Source of the DNA: Burkholderiaceae bacterium
GTDB taxonomy: Bacteria > Pseudomonadota > Gammaproteobacteria > Burkholderiales > Burkholderiaceae_B
Direction of reading: 5' to 3'
Length of the DNA stretch: 64,000 nucleotides
Assembly: GCA_021208885.1 (NCBI GenBank)
Contig: JAJOJF010000037.1
Coordinates: forward strand, 124,001 to 188,000
The position numbers and the translations under genes are program-made. Below the pieces are notes generated by a model. It was not told where the DNA came from. It ran no database searches and worked only from the letters and a program-made list of their open reading frames with translations. Below are positions 27,983 to 39,522 of this stretch, in pieces; within the stretch, counting starts at the first letter, position 1; each line of letters opens with the position of its first letter.

Positions 27983-28636
27983 ATGGCATGGACTCGTGAT
28001 GAGATGGCTGCACGCGCAGCGCGCGAATTGCAGGATGGTTTTTACGTGAACCTTGGCATCGGGTTGCCAACGTTAGTGGCCAATTACGTGCCGCAAGGCA
28101 TGGAGGTGTGGCTGCAGTCAGAGAACGGTTTGCTGGGCATCGGGCCGTTTCCTACCGAAGACGAGGTTGATCCCGACATGATTAACGCCGGCAAGCAAAC
28201 GGTTACTACGCTGCCTGGCTCATCGATTTTTTCTTCGGCTGATTCGTTTGCCATGATTCGTGGCGGCAAGATCAATCTGGCGATTTTGGGTGCCATGCAG
28301 GTGTCCGAGAAGGGCGATCTGGCCAACTGGATGATCCCGGGAAAGATGATCAAAGGCATGGGTGGCGCCATGGATTTGGTTGCTGGTGTGAGCCGTGTGG
28401 TCGTGCTCATGGAGCATGTCGCGAAAAAGAAAGATGGCACCGAAGACATGAAGCTTTTGCCTGAGTGCACCTTGCCTTTGACAGGTGTAGGGGTGGTCGA
28501 TCTGATTATCACGGATCTAGGGGTTTTGGAGGTGGCAGCTGAGGGCTTGAAGTTGATCGAACTCGCACCCGGTGTGACTGTAGATGAAGTCCAAGCCAAA
28601 ACCGCTGCCAAGCTAGACGTTTCGGCCGTAGCCTGA
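27983..28636 (+). CDS. scoB: 3-oxoacid CoA-transferase, subunit B
   Basis: 217-aa beta subunit. The catalytic glutamate lies in [11 protein letters not shown], and [21 protein letters not shown] is typical of the family. AAGGAG precedes the start. It sits directly after scoA and 6 bp before the aminopeptidase gene, which is probably co-transcribed. Confidence 0.93.
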   Translation: MAWTRDEMAARAARELQDGFYVNLGIGLPTLVANYVPQGMEVWLQSENGLLGIGPFPTEDEVDPDMINAGKQTVTTLPGSSIFSSADSFAMIRGGKINLAILGAMQVSEKGDLANWMIPGKMIKGMGGAMDLVAGVSRVVVLMEHVAKKKDGTEDMKLLPECTLPLTGVGVVDLIITDLGVLEVAAEGLKLIELAPGVTVDEVQAKTAAKLDVSAVA

Positions 28637-28642
28637 ATCACA

Positions 28643-30448
28643 ATGGGCCACTCGAGCCAAGCGCTTTTACGTTTAGCTGCTTTGAGGGGCGTTATGCAGC
28701 GTCACGGGGTTGATGCTTGCCTGATGCCTTCAGCCGATCCTCACCTCTCGGAGTATCTGCCTGAGCATTGGCAGATAAGGCGGTGGCTCACTGGCTTCAC
28801 GGGCTCGGTTGGCACGGTGGTTGTGACGCAGGTTGATGCCCATCTCTGGGTTGATAGTCGGTACTGGGTTCAGGCCGAGCGCGAGTTGGCTGGCAGCGGA
28901 TTTGAGCTTAGACGAATTGGCGTGGCAACTGACCCTGGTCCTTTAATGTGGGTCAGTGAATTTCTTCAAAATGGGCAATGCCTCGCTGTCGATGGTCGCA
29001 CATTGTCGTTATCAGCCCATGCGCAGTTAATTTCGCGTCTTGCAGACAGAGTCTCTGTTCGTCTGGATCTGGATTTGCCCGGTGAAATTTGGGACGGTCG
29101 GCCGAACCTGCCTGCTCAGCCAATCAAGCGCTGGCCTGATGAACTGGCCGGTCGCAGCCGTGCTGACAAGCTGGCAATGTTGCGTGAGCAGATGATTGGC
29201 AAGGGTGCGACTCACCATTTGGTCAGTTCGCTAGACGACATTGCCTGGCTTTTGAACTTGCGTGGCAGCGATGTCCCGTTTAACCCTGTATTTCTGGCCC
29301 ATCTGTTGGTGAGTGCGGATGAGGCCATGCTTTTTGTCGATCAATCGCGGCTTGATGCTGAGCTGATCGACTCGTTGCGTATTGACGGGGTGTCGGTGGC
29401 ACCGTATGACTCACTGCCGCACGGTCTGCGAATACTGTCTCAAACTGATACGTTGTGGGTTGATCCGACTCGAGTGGCGAGCGCCTACGCTCTGACCTCA
29501 GCGGCCAAACGAATTGAAAGCATCAACTTCAGCACGCTTGCCAAGGCTTGTAAAGACTCGGTTGAACTTGATCACTGGCGCGAAGTGATGGCTGTCGATG
29601 GCGCTGCCTTGTGTGAGTTTTTTGCGTGGTTGGATGATGCTATTGCCAAGCGTCATGAGCAGCCTCTGACCGAACTCATGATAGATGAGCAGGTATGCGC
29701 AGCCAGGGCTAAGTCAGACAAGTTTCTTGGGCCAAGTTTTGCGACTATTGCTGCGTTTAATGCCAACGGGGCAATGCCGCACTATCGCGCCACCGAGACT
29801 GCATACGCTCAAATAGAAGGCAATGGGTTGTTGTTGATCGACTCTGGTGGCCAGTACCTGGGCGGGACGACCGATATCACTCGCATGGTGCCTGTTGGTG
29901 ACCTGACAGCCCAGCAAATATGCGATTGCACATTGGTATTGAAGGCCATGATTGCCTTGTCGCAACTGCAGTTTCCCAAGGGGATTGCTGCGCCGCTCAT
30001 TGATGCAGTTGCGCGCGCCAATTTGTGGCAGCATGGCCTGGATTACGGACATGGCACCGGTCACGGGGTTGGTTATGGGTTGAACGTGCATGAGGGACCT
30101 CAGGTTCTCTCATATCGTGCGCCAATCCACCCCAATATGGCTCTGCAGCCTGGAATGGTGACTTCCAATGAGCCAGGACTTTATAGGCCAGGCAAGTGGG
30201 GTGTTCGCATTGAAAACCTTGTTTGTGCCCAGCCTGGTGATGCCAACGAGTTTGGGGAGTTCTTGCGATTTGAAACGCTAACGCTTTGTCCTATCGACCT
30301 GCGTTGCATTGACCTGCACGCGTTGACGACAAACGAGCGCCAGTGGGTCAATGACTACCATAGCCATGTTCGACAGAGGCTCGCGCCGCGCCTAGAAGAG
30401 CGGGGTTTGCAGTGGCTAGTGGAAAGAACTGAGCGACTGCCGCTATAA
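28643..30448 (+). CDS. Xaa-Pro aminopeptidase (M24B)
   Basis: 601-aa aminopeptidase P of the long, eukaryote-like type with two N-terminal creatinase-like domains (one ends near LWVDSRYW) and a C-terminal pita-bread catalytic domain. Metal ligands: two Asp in LLIDSGGQYLGGTTDITRM, His in GTGHGVGYGLNVHEGP, Glu in SNEPGLY and Glu in RFETLTLCPID. It removes N-terminal residues before proline in the cytosol. No clear Shine-Dalgarno is seen, which suggests coupling to scoB, 6 bp upstream. Confidence 0.93.
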   Translation: MGHSSQALLRLAALRGVMQRHGVDACLMPSADPHLSEYLPEHWQIRRWLTGFTGSVGTVVVTQVDAHLWVDSRYWVQAERELAGSGFELRRIGVATDPGPLMWVSEFLQNGQCLAVDGRTLSLSAHAQLISRLADRVSVRLDLDLPGEIWDGRPNLPAQPIKRWPDELAGRSRADKLAMLREQMIGKGATHHLVSSLDDIAWLLNLRGSDVPFNPVFLAHLLVSADEAMLFVDQSRLDAELIDSLRIDGVSVAPYDSLPHGLRILSQTDTLWVDPTRVASAYALTSAAKRIESINFSTLAKACKDSVELDHWREVMAVDGAALCEFFAWLDDAIAKRHEQPLTELMIDEQVCAARAKSDKFLGPSFATIAAFNANGAMPHYRATETAYAQIEGNGLLLIDSGGQYLGGTTDITRMVPVGDLTAQQICDCTLVLKAMIALSQLQFPKGIAAPLIDAVARANLWQHGLDYGHGTGHGVGYGLNVHEGPQVLSYRAPIHPNMALQPGMVTSNEPGLYRPGKWGVRIENLVCAQPGDANEFGEFLRFETLTLCPIDLRCIDLHALTTNERQWVNDYHSHVRQRLAPRLEERGLQWLVERTERLPL

Positions 30449-30475
30449 TCCAAATTTCCTGCTAGCGTCCCTTAG

Positions 30476-32138
<1,663 letters not shown>

Positions 32139-32142
<4 letters not shown>

Positions 32143-32987
32143 AACTTGCCGGGTTTGAGGTTGGTCTGCAGCGGCCGTTTTTTCTGATTTCTGGGCCGTG
32201 CGTGATTGAATCGCGCGACATGGCGATGGAGACGGCAGCCGTGCTGAAGGAAATTACGGCCAGGCTCGGTGTGCCGTTTATCTACAAAAGCTCGTTTGAC
32301 AAAGCTAATCGCAGCTCGGCGACGTCATTTCGAGGTCTTGGTATGGATCAGGGCTTGCAGATCCTTGCAGATGTGCGCGAGTCGCTTGGGGTGCCGGTAC
32401 TTACCGACGTGCACGACATTGATCAAATCAAGCCGGTGGCCCAAGTGGTTGACGTCTTGCAAACTCCGGCATTTCTTTGCCGCCAGACCGATTTTATCCA
32501 GGCATGTGCTGTTAGCGGCAAACCAGTTAACATCAAAAAAGGTCAGTTTCTGGCGCCAGAGGACATGATCCAAGTCGTGCGCAAGGCTGAGCTTGCGGCC
32601 ACTGAGGCCGGTATTGAGCCGCAAATCATGGTGTGTGAGCGAGGGGCCTCGTTTGGTTATCACAATCTGGTGTCAGACATGCGCTCGCTTGCCATCATGC
32701 GACAAACTGGCTGTCCGGTCGTGTTTGACGCCACGCATTCCGTGCAATTGCCCGGCGGACAGGGCACGAGCTCTGGTGGCCAGCGTGAGTTTGTCCCAGT
32801 TTTGGCGCGTGCCGCTGTGAGCGTTGGTGTGGCAGGTTTGTTTATGGAGAGTCACCCCGATCCTGCCAAGGCTTTGTCCGACGGCCCCAATGCAGTGCCG
32901 TTAGCCAAAATGGAACAGTTACTGGCCACGCTGGTTAAGCTTGACTCGGTCACCAAATCATCTGGCTATCTAGAAGACGATTTTTAG
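32139..32987 (+). CDS. kdsA: 3-deoxy-8-phosphooctulonate (KDO-8-P) synthase
   Basis: 282-aa enzyme condensing arabinose-5-phosphate and phosphoenolpyruvate in the lipid A-core KDO pathway. Recognised by [46 protein letters not shown] and [12 protein letters not shown]. The ATG at 32139 overlaps the pyrG stop; the longer frame inside pyrG is not used. pyrG-kdsA-eno-ftsB is a standard proteobacterial operon. Confidence 0.96.
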
Positions 32988-32997
32988 TTCTTTTTAG

Positions 32998-34326
<1,329 letters not shown>

Positions 34327-34340
34327 GGCAGAGTCACGCC

Positions 34341-34664
34341 ATGCGGCTCATATTTCTGACGCTGCTGGTGTTGTTTGTATTGATCCAGTACCCCTTGTGG
34401 TTTGGGCAAGGCGGATGGCTGGCTGTCTGGGATCTGCAGTCTAAAGTCGCTCAACAGCAAAGCACTAACGAAGGTCTTAAAGCCCGCAATCAGGCGATGG
34501 AAGCCGAAGTTGAAGACTTGCGTTCAGGCACGCAAGCAAGCGAGGAGCGTGCGCGTCGCGAATTGGGTCTGATGCAGGAACAAGAGGTCTTTATTCAAAT
34601 ACTGCCTTCCCAGGGTTCAAGTAACAGCGGCTCACCGCCGACGAGTTCGACCACGTCTAATTGA
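34341..34664 (+). CDS. ftsB: Cell division protein FtsB
   Basis: 107-aa divisome protein: one N-terminal membrane helix ([20 protein letters not shown]), a coiled coil (about 30-70) and the family text [22 protein letters not shown]. It forms FtsQBL at the septum. The tail is Ser/Thr/Pro/Gly-rich. It follows eno, as usual, and overlaps the convergent Tad-like gene by 8 bp. Confidence 0.92.
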   Translation: MRLIFLTLLVLFVLIQYPLWFGQGGWLAVWDLQSKVAQQQSTNEGLKARNQAMEAEVEDLRSGTQASEERARRELGLMQEQEVFIQILPSQGSSNSGSPPTSSTTSN

Positions 34665-35265
34665 GTTTCACGCAAGCTGTGCTGAGTCGCTGCCGATGGC
34701 TTTGCATGATGGCTTGATGCTCAAGGCGGATCATGACTGGATCAATGAGTCTACGCACCCAAGGGCTTAGCGCTCGGTAACGGAAAGTGGCGTGAACGTT
34801 GAGTTGATTGGCTTGGAAGATGGTTTTGTGGCTGCGCGGTCCACGACCATTTGGATAGCCACGGGCCACTGCCTCCCGGTGCTGCGCAGCGACATGATCG
34901 TGCCGGATTACTGGTTTGCCTAACCTCATGCTTAATTGCTTGTCCCTGAAGTCGGCAATAAGGTTGTTGACCGGATCGGTGACGCACGCCGTGACGGGCA
35001 CGCGCAAACCATCGGGCAGATGGCGTTGTAAGTGCTGTCTTAACGCATCTGTGGAGCCGCCTGTCAATGCGGTATCGTCAACCGCGCGCTGCATGGCAAG
35101 TGTAAGTCTCTGGCGTGTTGTGTGCCAATGACTCAGCTCTATCGTTATGGAGCCAAGCAGCAGCAGGGGTATGGCTGCGATGCACCATTGCAACATCGCA
35201 CTGCCTCGCGAAGAGCCCTGTAAGACATGTCGCGAGGAACGGGTCTGGTGTGTTTGGTTCGGCAT
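34657..35265 (-). CDS. TadE/TadG-like single-pass membrane protein (putative)
   Basis: 202-aa protein with a positively charged N-terminus and one hydrophobic helix (about residues 27-44, [17 protein letters not shown]) followed by [17 protein letters not shown]. This resembles the pilin-like start of TadE/TadG pseudopilins (helix then an aligned amphipathic stretch in which a column of A/D residues is kept). The C-terminal 120 residues, with two cysteines, are not recognised. No other Tad or type IV pilus gene is near. The assignment rests only on architecture. Confidence 0.5.
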   Translation of the reverse strand: MPNQTHQTRSSRHVLQGSSRGSAMLQWCIAAIPLLLLGSITIELSHWHTTRQRLTLAMQRAVDDTALTGGSTDALRQHLQRHLPDGLRVPVTACVTDPVNNLIADFRDKQLSMRLGKPVIRHDHVAAQHREAVARGYPNGRGPRSHKTIFQANQLNVHATFRYRALSPWVRRLIDPVMIRLEHQAIMQSHRQRLSTACVKLN

Positions 35266-35332
35266 GCGGGCATCATGCCGAACTTTGCGAACAAGCGATA
35301 GTCGTAGAAATACGCTACTGCATTAGCGACCG

Positions 35333-36250
35333 TTAGTGCAATTGATCAGTGTTGTGTGCACTGACAGCCTTGAAAAGCGCCTCGGCGTCTACTGCGTCAA
35401 ACCGATAAGGCGTTGCACAAAACTCACACGTGACTTCGACCTGGCCTTGCTCAGCAACGATATCTTCGACCTCCTGCTTGCCCAGACTTCGTAACATGGC
35501 TGCAACCCGCTCGCGGTTGCACCCGCAGCGCCAAGTCACGCTTGCGGACTCCAGGCCAATAACCGGGGTCTCCCAGAAAAGACGGTGAAGCAAGGTGTCA
35601 CTATCGAGTTGCACTAACTCGTTGGAGTCGATGGTGTCGCACAATGCATTAGCGTGACCCCACGAATCGCTGTGCGATTCGGCTGATGCCGTCGTGTGGC
35701 CGCCGTCATGTGGCATTCGCTGTAACAACAAGCCGCCGAGTCGTTTATCACTGGTTGCCAACCATATTCTGGTTTGCAGTTGTTCAGACTGCAGCATGTA
35801 GTCTTGCAGCACCTCGGCAACGGTGTTTGAAGTCAACGGCACGATACCCTGATATGGCTGGCGGCCAGGCGTGTCACGAGGAGGATTCAAAATCACCGAG
35901 AATCGCCCTTGTCCATCTGCGTTCAGAAGTGCTTGCAGGCCAGACTCGTTCGCGTGCGGTTCATGGTTCAGTTTGATGGTTGCTCTTATGCTCAAGTCCT
36001 GCCGGCATTCGACAACGATCAGCTTGACCACGCCGTTGCCTTGCAGCTGCAGCAACAAAGAGCCATCAAACTTGAGATTGGCGCTTAACATGACAGCGGC
36101 TGCCATTAGTTCACCGAGCAGGCTTCGAATCGCCTCTGACCCGGGTTGGTTGGCTTGTGCTGTCTGCCAGACACTGTCGAGCTGTACTGATATAACGCGC
36201 GCGCTTCGGTCTTGCAGCAAAAACTTATTCAGACAGTCCTGCTTGCTCAT
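35333..36250 (-). CDS. hslO: Redox-regulated chaperone Hsp33
   Basis: 305-aa cytosolic holdase activated by oxidation. The C-terminal zinc/redox switch is seen as WRCGCNRERV and, 30 residues on, CEFCATPYRF (CxC and CxxC). The ATG at 36250 is chosen because it overlaps the upstream carbonic anhydrase stop as TGATG; a TTG one codon earlier is the alternative. LxQxxGxGxxKLI-type text (LLLQLQGNGVVKLIVVE) confirms the N-terminal domain. Confidence 0.95.
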   Translation of the reverse strand: MSKQDCLNKFLLQDRSARVISVQLDSVWQTAQANQPGSEAIRSLLGELMAAAVMLSANLKFDGSLLLQLQGNGVVKLIVVECRQDLSIRATIKLNHEPHANESGLQALLNADGQGRFSVILNPPRDTPGRQPYQGIVPLTSNTVAEVLQDYMLQSEQLQTRIWLATSDKRLGGLLLQRMPHDGGHTTASAESHSDSWGHANALCDTIDSNELVQLDSDTLLHRLFWETPVIGLESASVTWRCGCNRERVAAMLRSLGKQEVEDIVAEQGQVEVTCEFCATPYRFDAVDAEALFKAVSAHNTDQLH

Positions 36251-36771
36251 CAACCAATCCGTTTCAATGATTTGGCGTAGTGTTGGGCACGCTCTTGATA
36301 GTTCTTATTATTGGCGTGCAAGTTGGCGATCTCCTCTTCAGAGAGAGTTCTCGCCACTTTGCCAACACCGATAACGAGGCTGCCGTCAGGGATCTCACGA
36401 CCCTCTGGGACAATGGCTCCCGCGCCAATCAGGCAGTTTTTACCGATCACTGCGTTGTTCAGGATAATGGCTTGCATGCCAATTAACGTGCCGCTGTGGA
36501 TGGTGCAACCGTGCAGCATGGCTTGATGACCGACAGTTACATTCTCATGAATCGTCAAGGGCGTGTCCGGGTCAACGTGCAAGACACAGCCCTCCTGAAC
36601 GTTGGATCCAGCCTTGATTTCGATTCGAATGTTGTCACCGCGTATGCTGGCGTTAGGCCATATGCTTGCATTCGGACCGATGCGAACATCGCCAATAATG
36701 ACAGCTGACTCGTGCACGTAGGCTAGCGGATCGATTTGCGGGGTAAGTCCGTCTAATTGATAGATAGGCAT
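36250..36771 (-). CDS. Gamma-carbonic anhydrase family protein
   Basis: 173-aa left-handed beta-helix protein built of hexapeptide repeats (VIIGDVRIGPNASIWPNASIRGD, LIGMQAIILNNAVIGKNCLIGAGA). Metal-binding histidines are in VGHQAMLHGC, in line with YrdA/CaiE/PaaY-type proteins. It ends with a helix. Coupled to hslO by a TGATG overlap. Whether it has carbonic anhydrase activity is not known for most of this group. Confidence 0.88.
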   Translation of the reverse strand: MPIYQLDGLTPQIDPLAYVHESAVIIGDVRIGPNASIWPNASIRGDNIRIEIKAGSNVQEGCVLHVDPDTPLTIHENVTVGHQAMLHGCTIHSGTLIGMQAIILNNAVIGKNCLIGAGAIVPEGREIPDGSLVIGVGKVARTLSEEEIANLHANNKNYQERAQHYAKSLKRIG

Positions 36772-36819
36772 ATGAGTTACGGGAGTTATTTTTGATAATG
36801 AGTGTGACCAGGTTGGGTG

Positions 36820-38493
36820 CTATAAAAAGTCAACGAGTGCTTGATATGCTCGCATATGCCACGGCGCGCGCAAGCTTTCACTTTGCACTTTATTCCGGTC
36901 AACCAAGCCAACACGAAACTTGACAGCATCCGCGTCTAATCCGGTTGATGTCAGTATACGGTTGATGATGTCCGTGCGCAGTGTTTGTCGCCATGGTTTG
37001 AGCGTGTGGTCATCCCCTGTGCCTGCGTCTAGTAGCATCCAAATCTCGAGCTCTTCTGGTTGGGACTTGCGGCAGGGAATAAATGCAGCCTCGGCCCACC
37101 TTATTTCTGGATGCGTCAGTGCCGTTTGCTCAAGCTGCCACAGGTTAAGTGCCTTGCCGGCGATCATTTGCCACTCTTCGGCATGGCCAAGTACACGCCA
37201 ATGACCTTCTGGCAGCGTTTGTGCCGACAGACCTGTGCGCCACCAGGTAGGCAGTTCTGCGCTTAAGTCCAGTTGGTCTTTCACCGGCCAAGCTTGGATA
37301 AACTGGGCTGGATCGGTTTGACCTGCGATGTCAACTCGAGAGACCTCGAGCTCGCGCACGTCTGTGCTCGCCGCAGAGCCTGAGCCACGCTCAAGCAGTC
37401 GAGCCTTATGGCCAGGCACCAAGTGCCCACAGCTATCGGCGGGTTCTGGCCATTTGCGTTGGCTTTGGGCGATCAGTAAGCCGCATCCGCTGACAAAGGT
37501 TGCCAAATTAACCTCGGTCCCGTACAAGTTAGACGCGTGCACACGCCATTGACTGGCCAAGGTGTGGTCCAACACAGTCAATGCCGCCAGCGCGGTGCCT
37601 CTGGTGCTTGTGTTGGGATCGCTTTTGATGGTTTCGATCAAATGCTTTCCAGTGGTCACAATGTGGGTAATGTGCCTGGGCAAATTACTGGCGTTAGGAA
37701 GTCGGTTAGCAAGCACGACCGTGTGGCCGAAGTAAAGTGCAGGCAATATGGCTGCCATAAGGCCCGATTCATCCCAAGGCTTCAGTGTGGTGAGCAGTTG
37801 CTTTGCGTTCTCGGGAAACCAGTTGGCAGCCATCACGAAACCTGGTAACTGACCAATTAGGCTTTGATGAGCCAGCACCATGGCCGCTTGGGGTGCCAAA
37901 TCAGGGCTAGGGTGTTCAGGCCACACCATCACCGCTGGATCAGACGGCACAGACTGAGTCGGCGCAAACAAAGTTGGCTGCCGAGCGATCAAACCTCGCC
38001 AGCTCATCACTCGTCCATCGTAGACATCGATACCAACGATGTGTTTGATACGCGGACAGCGTGCAATGGCGGCCAGAGCTTCGCCTTGGTTGCAGGCATC
38101 AATCAAGGCTACTTGACTGCGAGCCTGCTTGATGTGTGGCAACAACACCTCGGCACTGCTGCCGGGCTTCATAGGCACAGCTACAGCGCGTATTGCCCAG
38201 CAAGCGAGCAAAGCGGTCAATGTGTCACTCGGGTTGGACAGCATAACGACAACCCGGTCACCTGGGATCACGCCCAGCCTGATCAGCCCATTAGCCAGTT
38301 GAGAACTGACAGCCCCAAGCTCGGCGAAGCTAGTCATCTCGGTGTGACCAAGACGGCTCTCATAAATTAGGGCAGGGCGTTGTTCATAGCCAGGTAGGCT
38401 AGACCACTGGAAACAGCAAGCACGTGCCAAATTGAAATCCTTTGGCACGTGCCAGCGAAACGCCTCGTAAAGCTCGGGGTATGACTCCACCAT
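36820..38493 (-). CDS. Degenerate AMP-binding (acyl-CoA synthetase-like) protein
   Basis: 557-aa protein that follows the medium-chain acyl-CoA synthetase layout from its first residues (YPELYEAFRWHVPKDFNLARAC) but has lost key motifs. Where the ATP-binding P-loop TSGTTGxPKG should be (about 187-210) it reads PEHPSPDLAPQAAMVLAHQS. A remnant LYGTEVNL and WWRTGL (for YRTGD) remain, and the C-terminal lysine motif is replaced by DRNKVQSESLR. The frame is open and unbroken over its full length, so it is not simply decaying. It may bind a ligand without adenylating it (inference). No clear Shine-Dalgarno. Confidence 0.75.
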   Translation of the reverse strand: MVESYPELYEAFRWHVPKDFNLARACCFQWSSLPGYEQRPALIYESRLGHTEMTSFAELGAVSSQLANGLIRLGVIPGDRVVVMLSNPSDTLTALLACWAIRAVAVPMKPGSSAEVLLPHIKQARSQVALIDACNQGEALAAIARCPRIKHIVGIDVYDGRVMSWRGLIARQPTLFAPTQSVPSDPAVMVWPEHPSPDLAPQAAMVLAHQSLIGQLPGFVMAANWFPENAKQLLTTLKPWDESGLMAAILPALYFGHTVVLANRLPNASNLPRHITHIVTTGKHLIETIKSDPNTSTRGTALAALTVLDHTLASQWRVHASNLYGTEVNLATFVSGCGLLIAQSQRKWPEPADSCGHLVPGHKARLLERGSGSAASTDVRELEVSRVDIAGQTDPAQFIQAWPVKDQLDLSAELPTWWRTGLSAQTLPEGHWRVLGHAEEWQMIAGKALNLWQLEQTALTHPEIRWAEAAFIPCRKSQPEELEIWMLLDAGTGDDHTLKPWRQTLRTDIINRILTSTGLDADAVKFRVGLVDRNKVQSESLRAPWHMRAYQALVDFL

Positions 38494-38569
38494 CGGTCTA
38501 GTGCCGTTTTAGATTTGTGACAAAGCGTAAAGCATCGCCGACTCTATCGCAGTTGGCAAGTGGCAAGAC

Positions 38570-39139
38570 TTATTTTTTGTGCTTTGCAGCATGTCGCAGA
38601 TGCTCTGGAATGTCTACGATTCGGGTGCCAGCTAGCCTGTCATGCAGAAATTGCCCGTCAGCGGCAAACCAGCTTGGTATAAAAACCAGAAAGGGTGTCA
38701 CGATGGCGAAGGTGTAGATGGCTGGCCACCCTGTGACCGACACCAGTGCGTAAATCAACGCCATGCCGACCAGCGGCACTGGCCACATCAGCAAATACCG
38801 AACGAGTAACTGTTTGAGGGAAGGGCGTTGACCATTGGCTCCCACTAGCTTGATGTGCCAAGCTCGCATAGGCAGCGTTTGACCGCCACGATGCCAGCAC
38901 AGCAAAAAATAAGCGCCAATGGCAAGAAAGAGCCAGAACTGCCGACCTGGCCTAAACATCAGGGCGTGCTTGCTTTGTGTGAGAGTGTCGAATAGGTAGT
39001 CAGCAGTAAATACCACGCCAAACAACAGTACCCCTTCGTACATCATTGCAGCAAAACGCTTGCCACGAGAGGCGTTGGGCATGTCGGTGACCGACACAGC
39101 GGGGTTGTTGGCATCAAGTTCGAGTGACATGTCCGGCAT
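38570..39139 (-). CDS. RDD family membrane protein
   Basis: 189-aa inner-membrane protein with three to four hydrophobic helices. The RDD motif region reads ASRGKRFAAMMYEGVLLFGVVF (Arg and later Asp), and FLHDRLAGTRIVD is the C-terminal family signature. RDD proteins are often transport- or antiporter-related, but the role is generally unknown. ATGs at 39139 and 39130 are both possible starts. Confidence 0.85.
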   Translation of the reverse strand: MPDMSLELDANNPAVSVTDMPNASRGKRFAAMMYEGVLLFGVVFTADYLFDTLTQSKHALMFRPGRQFWLFLAIGAYFLLCWHRGGQTLPMRAWHIKLVGANGQRPSLKQLLVRYLLMWPVPLVGMALIYALVSVTGWPAIYTFAIVTPFLVFIPSWFAADGQFLHDRLAGTRIVDIPEHLRHAAKHKK

Positions 39140-39192
39140 TATCCGCCATTGTCATGAACTTTGCAGGGCAACCCCGCGCAAGACTAGGTGAC

Positions 39193-39390
39193 TCAGGCCG
39201 AGCGCAAACCTGAAGCGTTGGCTGCACGTGAGCGGGTAGCAACCGACCGAATCTTAGCGATCACACGACGCATGCCACGGGCAAATGCTTGAGCCGCGGC
39301 TCGCTGAGCCATGGCACGCAATTCATGCTCAAGCAAGGCGCGATCAAGACCTTCGGTCATGCGAGTAATTTCCTGAAATTGCTGGTTCAT
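39193..39390 (-). CDS. Small basic orphan protein
   Basis: 65-aa protein, predicted all-helical: an acidic first half (EGLDRALLEHELRAMAQR) and an Arg/Ala-rich second half (FARGMRRVIAKIRSVATRSR). I do not recognise a family. The ATG at 39390 has GGAG 6-8 bp upstream; a TTG four codons earlier is less likely. It has its own good promoter framed by two dyads (39414-39445), which argues that it is a real and regulated gene. A DNA- or nucleoid-associated role would fit the composition, but this is only a guess. Confidence 0.6.
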   Translation of the reverse strand: MNQQFQEITRMTEGLDRALLEHELRAMAQRAAAQAFARGMRRVIAKIRSVATRSRAANASGLRSA

Positions 39391-39413
39391 CTGGAACTCC
39401 AATCGTTCAAGTC

Positions 39414-39456
39414 TAGGGAATACCCTAATTATAGGGAAATCCCTAAGCTATGACAA
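39414..39456 (-). promoter_or_regulatory. Promoter framed by two 14-bp operators, upstream of the 65-aa gene
   Basis: Two copies of TAGGG-N4-CCCTA stand 18 bp apart: 39414-39427 and 39432-39445. On the minus strand the spacer region forms a perfect TATAAT (39428-39433), with TTGTCA at 39451-39456, 17 bp upstream. The -10 box therefore lies between and partly inside the two palindromes, a layout expected for tight repression by a dimer binding twice on the same DNA face pattern. Confidence 0.7.
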
Positions 39457-39522
39457 AATTAATTTCGATTGGTTAATCCTAATTAAATGTGATGTGTTGT
39501 TTTTTTTGCAGTGTTTCGTTGG

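Noticed and set aside
30444..30449. TATAAT just before pyrG as a promoter
   Set aside because: No acceptable -35 element at 16-18 bp and no extended -10.
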